DNA of 64,000 nucleotides from Primula veris (lineage: Eukaryota; Streptophyta; Magnoliopsida; Ericales; Primulaceae): positions 21,449,342 to 21,513,341 of the forward strand of contig OY821745.1 of NCBI GenBank assembly GCA_963682055.1, read 5' to 3'. Below, in pieces: positions 24,101 through 34,801 of this stretch (within the stretch, counting starts at the first letter, position 1; the number at the start of each line of letters is the position of its first letter). A program made the position numbers and the translations under genes. The notes beneath the pieces were generated by a model that was not told the DNA's origin, searched no databases, and saw only the letters and a list, made by a program, of their open reading frames with translations.

Positions 24101-27100
24101 CTTAGATGTACAGGCTCCCATGATACACCCGTTATCCATTTCTTGTGCCCCTGCAGCACAATATTGATTTTTACTTCTATGATGCTTGGTTATTAAGTAT
24201 ACTTCCACAGTTCATGTGACTAATTTTAAGGGTAATTCTAGAAGACGAAATCTATCTGAAAACATACGCAACAGCAACAAGCAAGTTTACCCAATATAAG
24301 CTTTTTGACTTTCTTTTTAGTGTATTTGGATGGTCAGCTTAAAATCTGAGCTTTTTTGCTTTCTTGCCTGATAAAGCTGAGTTAGAAACAGTTAAAACCA
24401 ATATTTTGCTAAGCCTCAACACCATAACTTATTTACTTAAAGCGTGCAGACAAACAAGCACGAAATAAGGACAAAATAGAAACCTAAAATCCCAATCTAG
24501 TCGCTTCTCAAAAACCACTTTTAGAACTTGACTGTAACTCAGAAAACTTAAAATGGTCAGCGGGTACTTCCAAAACACAGCAGCATCGGTGCAAAAGGTA
24601 AATAAAACAAAACTATCAATGTTTACTGCTTCTCTTCCACTCCAAAAACCACCAACAAAGAGAAAATTAACATGAGTAAAAATTATAAATAGTCAATGGT
24701 CATGAAACATACAATCAGTGCACCACCAACGGATTTTCCTGTTTGTGGGTCCCAACATTGAAGCTCTCCGGCCTTGCTTCCGCTAACAAGATACTTCCCA
24801 TCCGGTGACCATGCAATACAGAGAACCCAATTCTTATGACCTGTAAAGTAAAATAGTGGTCATATAAGCAAAGTTGTTACCAACACAAACAGTTAAGAAA
24901 TAAAAGAAAAATGAAAGGACAACTAATACATCATAGGAGATAATGATATTTCAAAACACTACTCGGAAAATAGTTTTTTTCTGCAAATATCAATATCGTG
25001 ACATGAACACTGATAATGGCTAAGGGTTTCAACAAGAAAAAAGTACAAAAGGGGAACAAAGAATTGCAAGAAATCTTCCAGAACACTGAGGAAAATGTTT
25101 TTATTCTAAATTTAACTAACAAAAGCCCCAATCACCCATTGTAAGATGAATATTAATAGCGAGCAAAAAAAGGACTTGGCACGTATTACAAATATAAGGC
25201 CCTAACCTGTGCAGGTGAACAAAGGTGACTGGGTGTCTAAGTCCCATATACGCACAGTGGTATCACCTGAACCACTAGCCAGCTGTCTACCGTCTGGACT
25301 AAAAGCAACTGAAAGGACAGCCTCGGTATGACCTGTCACAAAGATATAACAAATAAATTTTCTTCTAGACAGCGATTAATACAAAGTGATTATACAGCTA
25401 AAAGTATTCGATGTCACGAAACACTACAAAAAAAGGCTGAATGATAAAAGATATAACTCAATTATCATAAAGGTGCGAGATAGATAAAATAATCTTACCA
25501 GCAATAGTAGCCGAGCAGCGGCTAACTGGACGAATTCGAAAAACTGCTTGGGGTTGATACACTATTGTCAACACCTTCTCCACCGAAACTATTAATGTAC
25601 AAATAAAATCAGGAACTTAATGAAAAATATTACTACCATTCAAAGTTTACTGTCAGGCTGACTCATAATATTATGTGCTAGAAAGACATTATTCCAGTAA
25701 TCTTACCTTTATTCTTTTGTAAATAAGTCTCAAGTTGTACAACGAGCTCTTGGTCAGATATATAAAATGCGTAGGGCATTTTTTCCTCCTGCATAAATCA
25801 AAAGCAAGAAAGGAAATCCTCATCAATTGGTAAATACTACATATCAACATAATGTTGGAATCTACGAGATACCACTATGCCAGCAAACATGCACTCATAA
25901 AGCCATTTGTCAATACCAAACTCAGTAATTAACGTCGAGAGAATAGTAATCAATGTATTTAATTGACAAGTCTTGGTTAAAATATACGAATCCTTTTACA
26001 TTAGACAAAAGAAGATCCGAGGTCCTCTTATAAAGTGTGGCGATAGTTTTTTAAACTGTAACATAAGAAAGTTGTGTGGGTGTCTAATCACAGCTCACCA
26101 GTTGACTCAAATTACAACTATCAAACCACAACCAAGAGAAGCAAAACAGAACGAAAATTATAGTTCACAAGCTTATTGTGCACTAATAATGCTTGTGAAC
26201 TAAAATGAATGTAAAAGAGCTTTTGATCAACTGGTCCATCCAAATTAACATAAATCTGAATATTAATTATTCATGTCATAATGATCAACTCCCAACATAA
26301 GTAGAATTCAACTCACCAGGTTAAATTATTGCAGCAAGTATCAAAATATTTGACAGGCTGATTGGAAAAGTTTTAACTTGTTGTGCATACATAATATTTT
26401 AAGAAGGCAACCATTGGTCACGAAGAATAACATGATAATAATATATCTCACTGATTGACATCCAAGAAAATTGAAGCTTCTATTTTGGGATTTCTCAAAA
26501 CACACTAAAGGCAATTAGTAGCAACATCAGAAGACTACTAGAAAATATCATATGCAACATTGGAACTTCTAGAGCAGCAAAATTTTACAAAATAAAATCT
26601 AAATATCAATAACTAGCATCTGTCAAATACATAATGGAAAAAAATTATTAGCTCAAGCAGCATTAGTATCTGGCAACTACAGAATTGTAAAAGAATGAAT
26701 ATGTTGAGTGTGGCAACTACGTGCACAGTGAACTACTGTGTATTTTAATACTATGCTTTAGTGGATTTGTTGCGTTCTGTAGCATACTTTGCGTCTTACT
26801 CTTGTATGACTTTCCCTCTCGGGCTGTGAGAGACGTAAAATCCAAGAGTCATTTATCAATTGATACCTCATACTATGATGGAGAGCGCATTGAGCATAAT
26901 CGAACTATCTAGTTCTTGTGGTTACTTAAAGTTCTGCTTAATTTCATCTAAAAGAAAAGCACAAAAAGAAAAAAAAATGATTTTATAAAACTGAAAATCC
27001 AGGTAGAGGAAATGCATATTGGAGAAATATTTTATAATTATATGTTCAGCTCTAGGGGCAGTATTTGTCAACAATAGGTCGAAAAAGATTAAACGCACGA

Positions 27101-30100
27101 ACCAATAGCCATCCTGAACAAACAATTAAACAGGAAAAGCACGGGCCTTGGATGAAGTTGTCAAATCTAGCTTGTTTAGTTCCAACTTCAAAGCAAATAA
27201 GCAGACAAGTGGGCTAATTTAAAATCAAGGCCAAGGGTTCATTTGATCATCTTCACTTGAAACCTTAAAATCTTCAGATCAAAACATTAAAAAACATAAT
27301 TTTATCAACCTGAGCAATCAACCGCAGTACAACTTTTTACCTATTAGAATAAACAAAACAAAACAAAAAGTTTAAAAGGTGTATCCACAAAACCTTTAGG
27401 TAATAATTTCACAACGCTTTCAAGTCCTGAAAAATAAAATGATCAGATGACAAAAAACCAATTATGCAACAATTGTGCAGAAAAATACTGAATCTTCAAG
27501 AAAACATATGTCATATCGGAAGCGACAGAACTGGAAAAAGTGTCTGAGCCTAAACAAACTTTCAAGCTGACCAATCAACTGCAGTACATTTTCTTAGGTA
27601 TTAGTATAAAAAAAATCAAGTTTGAAAGGTCTAACCAAGCAAACCCTTTATGTGACACTTCCACAGGCAACAATACTAAAATATAAAATTCCTCTAAAAA
27701 ATGACCACTTCACAAACCATAACTTATTGAGTAGAACAAGACGGACTTCATCTATAAAAATGCAACGTATCGTAGACCACGGAAATGGAAAATGAGAGGG
27801 GCCTACAACCCTCAAGTATCTCCACCTATTTACTTCCCTGTAACCAAGCAAAACCTTTATGTACACTTTGACACACCATAACTTACATTTAAGATTCCAT
27901 TCCTCAAAAAAGAAATAAACCATAACGTATCATACAGGAAAAGACTGAAGTTTTAAATAAACACATAATGTAACGTAACGACGACAGGAGCATAAAAAAT
28001 AAAGGGTTTTTTGGGCTATACTTACTGTGCAGAACAAGACCGGATCCATCTATAAAAAACACAACGTATCATAAACTAACGAAATGGAAAACGAGAGGGG
28101 CCTACAACCCTCGAGTGTCTCCACCTGGTTACTTAGTTACTTTTCTGCAACCAGGCAAACCTTAACACTTTGACACGCCATAACTTATACGAAAATTCCA
28201 TTCCTTAAAAAGGAAATAACGACTTGACAAAACCACAACTAATTGTGCACAGGGATTGAACAGGAACTTTAAATGTGAGGGGCTGATATTCTGTATGATT
28301 TTCATACTCTATATAAGTTTTTTATCGTAATATTCGAGGAGGGTCTGAAACTCTAATTTTTAATATTAGAATCAAAATATAAAGAAAAAAATTACTTTTT
28401 ATGAACTTTTATCAAAATGGAAGGGACTGCAGCCCTGATTGTGCACTAAAAGACTGAATCTTTAGACAAACACACAACATAACGTAAACGACGGAATCGT
28501 AAAAAAACAAAAGACTTCATCATAACTTAAATGGATTTGCATGCAAAAAAAAACCATTTTATGCAGCAACTATGTAACACTTCGACGAGACATAACTCAA
28601 ATGAGAATTTCAATCCTCAAAAAGGAAATAGCCACTTGACAATACCATAATTTATTGTGCAGGAAAAGACTGAATCTTTAAGTAAACACACATGACACAA
28701 CCTAACGTAACGACAGCAGAATCATAAAGGAAAGAGGGTTTTTTGGGGATGTACATTGTGGAGTAAAATTCATCTAAAATGAAATAACCACTTCACAAAC
28801 ACTAACTTATTGTGCAGAACAAGACTGAATTCATCTATAAAAGGCTACTAATCATAAACCACAGAAATAGAAAACGAGAAGGGTTTACAACCCTCGAGTG
28901 TCTCCGCCAAGTCACGTCCCTGTAAGTATAACCAAACAAACCTTTTATGCAACACTTCGACACGCCATAACTTATACGAAAATTCCATTCCTCAAAAAAG
29001 AAATAACCACTTGACAAAACCATAACTAATTGTGCACAGGGATGGAACAGGAACTTTAAACGGGTGGGGCAAAGATTTATATGATTTTTTTTCATATTCT
29101 ACACAATTTTTTATCGTAATATCGGAGGAGGGGCTGAAACTCTAATTTTTGAATATTTGAATCAAAATACAAAGGCAAAAAGTACTTTATTTAATCATTT
29201 TTTTATCAAAATGGAAAGGGCTGCTGCTGCCCGAATAATGTCTCCACCTAGTTACATCCCTGATTGTGCAGGAAAAGACTGAATTTTTAAATAAACACAC
29301 AACGTAACCGCAACAATGCTAAAATATAAAAATCCGCTGAAATGAAGTAACCACCCTTTGTGTAACACTTCGACATGCCATAACTTACAGGAAAATTCCA
29401 TTCCTCAAAAAAGGAAATAACCATTTGACAAAAACATAACTTAATTGTGCAGGGAAAAGAATGAATCTTTTAACAAACACACAACGTAACCGCAAAAATA
29501 CTACAATATAAAATTCCTCTCAAATGGAGTAACCACCCTTTATGTAACACTTTCACACGCCATAACTTATACGAAAATTTCCTTCCTCAAAAAGGAATAA
29601 ACCATTTGACAAAACCATAACTTATTACGCAGAAAAAGACTGAATCTTTATTTAAACAAGCAACGTAGCATAACAGAATCATAAAAAGTAAAGGGTTTTT
29701 TGGGCTATACATTGTAGAGTAAAATTCCTCTAAAGACTAAAATGAAATAACCACTTACTCCCTCCGTTCCCAAATAATTGTCCTCTACGAAATTACGTGC
29801 AATTTTGACCGGCTTATAACATGTATCAAAATTGTCGAAATGAAAATTTTCAAAACTAAATCATAATGTTTGAACTATATGATTAACTTTTGAAAATTTT
29901 CATTCCGACAATTTTGATACAAGTTATTGGCCGGTCAAAATTGCACGTAGTTTCGTAGTGGACAATTAATTGAGAACGGAGGGAGTAACAAACAACAACT
30001 TATTGTGCAGAACAAGGCCGAATACATCTATAAAGACGTAACATATCGTAAACCACGGAAATGGAAAAGGAAACAACCACTTCACTACTTGAGAAATCCA

Positions 30101-31084
30101 TAACGTAATTGTGCAGGGAAAAGACGGAATCATCAAACAAACACACATGACCTAACGTAAAGTAACAACGACAGAATCGTAGTAAAAAAGAGAGGAAAGA
30201 TGGGGTTTATCGGGAGGTGTACGTACATTGCGGAGCAGCTTGTTAACCATGATTTGTAGGTCTTTGGGACAAAACACTAAAATTCCATTCCTCAAAAAGG
30301 AAACAACCACTTGACAAGACCGTAACTTAATTGTGCAGGGAAAAGACGGAAGCTTTAAACAAACACACACGACACAACGTAACGATGACAGAAAGTGTAA
30401 AAGAAAAAAGAAAGTGTTTTATAGCGGGTACGTAGGTTGTTGAGTAGATTTTTAATTGGGGGGTTAATTGGGGGGATGTACGTACATTGTGGAGTAGCTT
30501 ACACTAAGCAAAGGAAAGTTAAAGATTCAGTCATTTTATGTAAAACTTCGACACGATATAACTTACACCAGGAGAGGAACTAGGTACAGGCTAGAAGGGA
30601 CTAGAGCACCCCCCATATTACGAAAACATGAAAAAAATTAATGTATTTTACTAACAAAATTGACGATTATAGTATTTCAGCACCCCCATAAATACAAAAA
30701 TAGTAATAGTATAAACATATAATTCAGCCTCACCCATATATAAATCCTAATTCCGCCCCTGACTTACACTAAAATCACATCCCTCAAAAAGTAAACGAAC
30801 CACATGACAAAACCATAACTAAATTGTGCAAGGAAAAGACTAAATCTTCAAAAAAACAAACACGACACAACGTAAACAAAAACAGAAACTGTACAAAAAA
30901 AAAATTTACAAAAATGAAAGAGGGGTTTAATTACATTGTTGAGTAGCTTGTTGACCATGATTTGAAGGTCTTTCGGTCCCGCGTTTTGGGGAAGGTACAA
31001 AGCAGGGCCTAAAGGGGTGCCATCTGGGTCTGCCAGCTGGCACATCACGTTGTTATGAGTTTCCACAATTCCTTCCATCTCCAT
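21175..31084 (-). CDS. NLE: Notchless homologue, WD40 60S-ribosome assembly factor
   Basis: Twelve exons (31084-30935, 25788-25707, 25588-25499, 25332-25207, 24840-24713, 24150-23951, 23496-23433, 23259-23149, 22745-22608, 21977-21835, 21459-21348, 21258-21175) join in phase to 475 residues, close to the known plant length. Residues about 12-95 are the NLE (MIDO-type) domain, with [16 protein letters not shown] and [11 protein letters not shown]. Eight WD40 repeats follow; [46 protein letters not shown] and [18 protein letters not shown] are diagnostic. The protein ends VLKLWMG. In other eukaryotes Notchless/Rsa4 recruits the AAA ATPase Midasin (Rea1) to pre-60S particles in the nucleus. The start at 31084 is the first ATG in frame; two further codons upstream lead only to a TTG. 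Intron 1 (5.1 kb) is full of repeats. Confidence 0.96.
23554..23629. repeat. Perfect 27-bp inverted repeat in an NLE intron
   Basis: Left arm 23554-23580 begins ATGAATTAATGTAAACTGC; right arm 23603-23629 is its exact reverse complement. The loop is 22 bases. It lies in the intron between exons 6 and 7 and could fold into a stable hairpin in the pre-mRNA. Confidence 0.85.
25789..27640. other. 3' part of NLE intron 1
   Basis: AT-rich intron sequence without gene signals. Two diverged copies of a segment carrying AATCAACTGCAGTACA-type sequence are at about 27310-27400 and 27565-27655. They are the edge of the repeat array that fills the rest of the intron. Confidence 0.5.
28250..28437. mobile_element. 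hAT MITE with 8-bp target duplication (copy A)
   Basis: Starts CAGGGATTGAACAGGAAC and ends CAGCCCTG, with CAGGG/CCCTG termini. ATTGTGCA flanks it on both sides (28242-28249 and 28438-28445), a perfect 8-bp duplication as made by hAT transposases. The element itself has no coding capacity. Confidence 0.8.
29037..29262. mobile_element. hAT MITE with 8-bp target duplication (copy B)
   Basis: Same family as copy A (CAGGGATGGAACAGGAAC .. CATCCCTG) and the same flanking ATTGTGCA on both sides (29029-29036 and 29263-29270). The identical site and target duplication suggest that copies A and B arose from one insertion later copied with the surrounding repeat unit. Confidence 0.78.
29758..29985. mobile_element. 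Stowaway MITE, intact
   Basis: Begins CTCCCTCCGTTCCCAA and ends GAACGGAGGGAG, the canonical Stowaway (Tc1/mariner) terminal repeat, and is flanked by TA on both sides. The inner halves are complementary (GTGCAATTTTGACCGGC and its complement). It is 228 bp long with no coding capacity. It interrupts one unit of the intron 1 repeat array and is the best-preserved copy of a family present at least five times in this window. Confidence 0.93.
30225..30272 (-). pseudogene. Partial copy of NLE exon 1 with a donor site
   Basis: On the minus strand this reads CCAAAGACCTACAAATCATG and onward and encodes [14 protein letters not shown]. Exon 1 ends [15 protein letters not shown] strong donor, GTACGT, follows at the same place as the real GTAATT. 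The copy lies about 700 bases downstream of the true exon end, inside intron 1. No start codon or upstream part of exon 1 is duplicated with it. Confidence 0.85.
30569..30761. mobile_element. hAT MITE with 8-bp target duplication
   Basis: Starts CAGGAGAGGAACTAG and ends TAATTCCGCCCCTG. ACTTACAC flanks both sides (30561-30568 and 30762-30769), a perfect 8-bp duplication. It is 193 bp long and non-coding. It is related to the element at 17014-17159. Confidence 0.85.
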
Positions 31085-31306
31085 AGCCAATTCTAGAGAG
31101 AGAAAGAGAGAGGCCCTTTTCTGCAGGTGTTAGAAGAAAGATAAAAAAGACACTGTTTATGTAATGAGTCAATTAGGGTTTTAGGAGGGGTTTTATTTCG
31201 GTAATTTGTATATACTGCTCAATTTCTTTTACTACAAACAAATTTGTTCATTTTTTCTTTCTTTCAGTTAGTTCAATATTACCAACTTTAAAAAATATAC
31301 TACCAA
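31085..31306. other. NLE 5' leader and proximal promoter
   Basis: About 220 bases between the NLE ATG and the MULE target duplication. The first 60 bases upstream of the ATG (31085-31140) are CTTTCTCT-rich on the minus strand, as in plant leaders. The telo-box is at 31173-31181. Confidence 0.6.
31173..31181 (-). promoter_or_regulatory. telo-box (AAACCCTAA) in the NLE promoter
   Basis: The minus strand carries AAACCCTAA about 90 bases upstream of the NLE ATG. Telo-boxes are known in promoters of plant ribosomal-protein and translation genes, which suits a ribosome-assembly gene. The motif is exact, but its function here is inferred. Confidence 0.55.
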
Positions 31307-31359
31307 TTTTAACAAGAGGATGGATTTTTAAACTCTTTATTTTTTGAAAAAACGCTGAG

Positions 31360-31380
31360 ACCGTAGATTTAATCTACGGT
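31360..31380. repeat. Subterminal palindrome, left MULE end
   Basis: Arms ACCGTAGATT and AATCTACGGT surround a single base. The same arms recur near the right end (39712-39734 and about 39753-39775), and related palindromes occur at several internal sites. Possible transposase-binding or hairpin structure. Confidence 0.75.
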
Positions 31381-31966
31381 TTACAGTGTTTTCACATAAA
31401 TTTTGAAATTAAAAATTAAAATTAAAATTCTAATAATTAAAATTAAAATACTGAATATTTTTTTTCAAATTAAACATGATTTTTTTTTAATAAAAAAACT
31501 AAATGCCTTATTTTTAAAATTTTACATATTATAAATTACCAATATTCTAACAAACTCTCAAAATAAACACAAAATTTACACAAAATTTACACAAATTTAC
31601 ACAAAAAAGTTGATTTGATAAATTTTATGTTTTTGGTTCATGTTATATTTTTGTCAAGTGTATAAGTTGATATTTATTGAATCATTAACTAAATCGTAAT
31701 TTTTTGTGAAGTTTGTTTGGTTTGTTTTTAACACTTGTATAACGCAATATGAAACATTAAATAAGTCGTCAATTTGGTGTCAATCGACAATTTTCTTGAA
31801 TGAAACAATCATAAATTATATAAATTTTATAAAAGAAATTAACTCAATATGCAAACATGAACTAAATTTCATAAAACAAATTTATTAAACATTTGTTTAC
31901 ATCATATAAATTTACAACAACTTGGAAAAAATAGTAATTTACATAAAATTAAAAATAAAAAACTGA

Positions 31967-32516
31967 TTATGGACTTAGGTCTATAGCTTCTTCTTCATTT
32001 GCTTTTTGCTTCCCCGATTGCTTTTCCAGCGTCATATATAACTTGAAATTTGGTCGGAAAAGTTCCTTCCATGGCGCAGCTGCCTCAGTGCGTATTTGTT
32101 CCCACCGTGCTATAATTTCTGGCATTGGGAAGATCCCTTCTTCTTTAGGAATAACATGAGCATAGTGACAACTGTTGACGAACACCATTACAGTTGGGAT
32201 GTAATATGTCGTTTCCTGAGGCGGACCAGTATAAAGAGGTAAAAAAGTACTGTTCCACACGTTTTCCCCTCCATCATTATTTTGCCATAAAGGACAACAA
32301 TACAATTGGAATATTGTAATGAGAAGCAATTAAAAACCCATAAGACGGAAATCTCATCCATTTGTCAGTAGGTGCGGGATTTGTAGCATGATAAAAATTT
32401 AAACTTGATAAAATATAATCATACCAGTAAGCTTCAAATCCAAGATTCTCAAACAGCTCATAATAAACACCTTTCATTTGCTGCAGCTCTTAAAACAACT
32501 CAGATCTTACCGCGTA
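31967..32516 (-). pseudogene. Decayed OTU cysteine-protease tail of the transposase
   Basis: Directly continues the transposase frame after its stop codon. The conceptual reading shows an OTU-like domain: YAVRSEL, YYELFENLGFEAYW, then (after a stop and a shift of frame near 32277) STFLPLYTGPPQETTYYIP, CHYAHVIP and a C-terminal helix. Two in-frame stops (TGA at 32517-32519 and a TAA about 36 bases on) and one frameshift separate it from the catalytic-Cys segment DGNCGFR, which is still in the intact frame. The likely catalytic His is in HYAHV. The OTU part cannot be made as one protein from this copy. Confidence 0.8.
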
Positions 32517-34667
32517 TCAATCATCTTCCCCATGCTGTTTACCCGTCGCATTTGCAAGTATCCGGAACCCACAGTTACCATCCCCACGCACATCATAAAC
32601 CGTTTCGATGTAACTATGTAACATGACCCATATTTGGTCACTGTACAGGAAGGTTGGCCTATTGGGGGTGGGTTTAGGATTCTGGTTTCGCGGCATCCTA
32701 GTTGGGTTTACCCTTACCTCCGGTGTTTCATCCGCCTTACCTTTGCCCTTGTCCCGACTAGCAGCAGCACTCTGTTCCTCCACATACTCCCATCCCGACT
32801 TATCTCTCTTACTAGATTTGTCTCCTTTTCTAGGTCTCCCCCTATTTACTCTCACTTCGGGGTCACTGATGGATGTTCTGGCTGGTACGGTTATCTCTCG
32901 GAGTTGTGTTTTCATACGCCGTTTTTCAACATTAGGTTTGCTAGCATAAACACTTTTAAACTCTTCTAGATCACCCTCTACCCCATAATCATCGGTGTTC
33001 CCATTATCATCAATTACGTCTAATTTTTTCCAGAATGGATGAATATATTCTAGAGGAAGAGGCTTCCCGAATAAAATATGTTCACTCATAATATGATGAC
33101 AAGGTAAACCGTGAGACAATTTGAAACCGCAAGAACAATTCTCATCAGCCTGGCCACTACATTTTTTGTGTTCTTGAAATAATAAATCAAAGGCATAGTG
33201 TGTGATATACGACCTAAGATTTATAAATAGAGGTGTTCGTTCAGAATGTGGAAAATAAGACTTGCATTTATCCAACTTCATCTTAATATCCTCAAACTGT
33301 TTTTCTAGAATTCTATTCACCTCTACCCAAACATTTTCAAGCGTGCCAGTATTTGTGGAAAGGGATCTTTTCAGCTTAGCATGTTGTTGTTCGGCTCGAT
33401 TGCTAGTTCTGTTACCTAGATGTGTTGTATGGTTGGTATAGCATGCAACAAACTTTTCAGCATAATCATTTAAAAGTTTGTCTACATACTTAATCACAGC
33501 AGGGTACGATTTGTAAGAGGAATTGAAATAAGCTCGGTTATGATTGTACTCCTCTATCGACTCAGAATCAACCAATAAACCCCAATCATCTAGAAACGTT
33601 TGCCACTCCTCGTCAGGGATCTTTTTACGGCAGTTTTTCAAAACATTTTTTGCAATATGAAAAGTGCACAAAATATGATGAGAATCGGGAAAAACAACGG
33701 ATAAAGCATTTGATAAGGCCATTTTCCTGTCGGTTACAAACACCCTAGGTAGTATACAACCCTCCAATGTAACTTTAAATTTTTCCAATGCCCATATATA
33801 ACTTTCCTTTGTCTCGTCACTCATGAAAACAAAACCTAAACAATATTTTTGGTTCGTTGATGTCATTCCTACGACTTCTAGAAATGACATATTAAAACGG
33901 TTTGTCCTATATGTACAATCCATTAACAAGACATCAGGAAAAGCTTTGAACATCCTTATAGAATCGGGGTGTGCAAAAAAGAAGTTCTCAAGGCAATGGG
34001 TTGATGGGTTCATATTATAGTAGAATGTGTAGCGATGTCTATCCAACAAATTAAACAGTTCCTGTATCGGGTTTCTACCATCTCGTTCTTTAAATTTCAG
34101 TCCAGCCAAAAAATTATGTATCGTTTTAGTGTTTGATACATTGTCAGGATTTCGATTTTTTATGGCCTCTAATATTGCACCAACTTTAAAACTACTTTGC
34201 CTTAAAGTTTTAACAATTTCTTTTTCATCTTGGGTTAAACGAGCACGTCGTGCTTGCCCTTGGAGGTAAGTTGGAGGTGGGTGGTTATGTTGTCCATTTT
34301 CTACGTGACACATCCATTCACCATTAACTACGTAACCTTTAATGAAAAATGGACAATCTTTTTTCTTTGTACCTGAATTTACGGAAGATGGTTTCTTTTT
34401 TTCGTAAACCCTCGATTTATCACACACAATATCAACATACGGTGTTCTGCTCCCATCACCCCCTCCAGACCTACGAATCGTAAGAATGAAACCCCAATTT
34501 CCAGCCACATCAGCAAGATCAGCAAGCATTTCATCCCTTGTTTCCCAAGTCAATTCATCAACTTCAAAGTGCTCTGAATAATCAGTTAGCTCATCGTTTG
34601 AGCCACTTGATGAATTCGCATTGTTGTTATTCCATTGGTTGTTGTCATAACCATAGTTGTAATTCAT
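32517..34667 (-). CDS. MULE transposase (DDE, FAR1-type zinc finger, SWIM)
   Basis: A single 716-codon exon. The N-terminus is Asn-rich. Residues 82-129 carry C..C..HxH (C82, C105, H127, H129), a FAR1/WRKY-GCM1-like DNA-binding finger. The MULE catalytic domain follows, with D250 in LLMDCTYRTNRFNM, D313 in RVFVTDRKMALSNA, the CTFHIAKNV motif and E426 in NRAEQQHAKLKRSL. A SWIM zinc finger is CSCGFKLSHGLPCHH (C511, C513, C523, H525). An AT-hook-like RGRPRKGDK lies in the basic linker. The last 30 residues start an OTU protease domain (DGNCGFR, C699) cut off by the stop. The DDE triad and fingers are intact, so transposition competence is possible. It sits 3' of the PMD gene on the same strand inside the MULE. 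Confidence 0.95.
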   Translation of the reverse strand: MNYNYGYDNNQWNNNNANSSSGSNDELTDYSEHFEVDELTWETRDEMLADLADVAGNWGFILTIRRSGGGDGSRTPYVDIVCDKSRVYEKKKPSSVNSGTKKKDCPFFIKGYVVNGEWMCHVENGQHNHPPPTYLQGQARRARLTQDEKEIVKTLRQSSFKVGAILEAIKNRNPDNVSNTKTIHNFLAGLKFKERDGRNPIQELFNLLDRHRYTFYYNMNPSTHCLENFFFAHPDSIRMFKAFPDVLLMDCTYRTNRFNMSFLEVVGMTSTNQKYCLGFVFMSDETKESYIWALEKFKVTLEGCILPRVFVTDRKMALSNALSVVFPDSHHILCTFHIAKNVLKNCRKKIPDEEWQTFLDDWGLLVDSESIEEYNHNRAYFNSSYKSYPAVIKYVDKLLNDYAEKFVACYTNHTTHLGNRTSNRAEQQHAKLKRSLSTNTGTLENVWVEVNRILEKQFEDIKMKLDKCKSYFPHSERTPLFINLRSYITHYAFDLLFQEHKKCSGQADENCSCGFKLSHGLPCHHIMSEHILFGKPLPLEYIHPFWKKLDVIDDNGNTDDYGVEGDLEEFKSVYASKPNVEKRRMKTQLREITVPARTSISDPEVRVNRGRPRKGDKSSKRDKSGWEYVEEQSAAASRDKGKGKADETPEVRVNPTRMPRNQNPKPTPNRPTFLYSDQIWVMLHSYIETVYDVRGDGNCGFRILANATGKQHGEDD

Positions 34668-34801
34668 TTTCGAAAAGTGTTTGTTTATATTTTTTTTGGG
34701 GAGAAATGAGTATTTTTTTAGAGATTTCTGAAATGTGTTTGTGTTTGATTTTAGGGTTTGTTAGAATTGGCAAAATTGAGCCATATTTATAGTGTTAATT
34801 T

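Larger units (their letters stand above)
27640..30934. repeat. Array of diverged direct repeats filling NLE intron 1
   Basis: A set of blocks recurs in the same order many times: CCATAACTTATTGTGCAG, AAAAGACTGAATCTTTAA, AAACACACAACGTAACG, AAAGGGTTTTTTGGGC, ACATTGTAGAGTAAAATTCC, AAATAACCACTTCACAAA, GAAATGGAAAACGAGAGG and ATTCCATTCCTCAAAAA. Copies have diverged and several contain inserted MITEs. Some units include the exon 1/intron 1 junction (see 30225-30272), so the intron has grown by repeated tandem duplication. Confidence 0.8.

Noticed and set aside
31085..31090. NLE start two codons further upstream
   Set aside because: The codon at 31090 is TTG, not ATG; the first in-frame ATG is at 31084.
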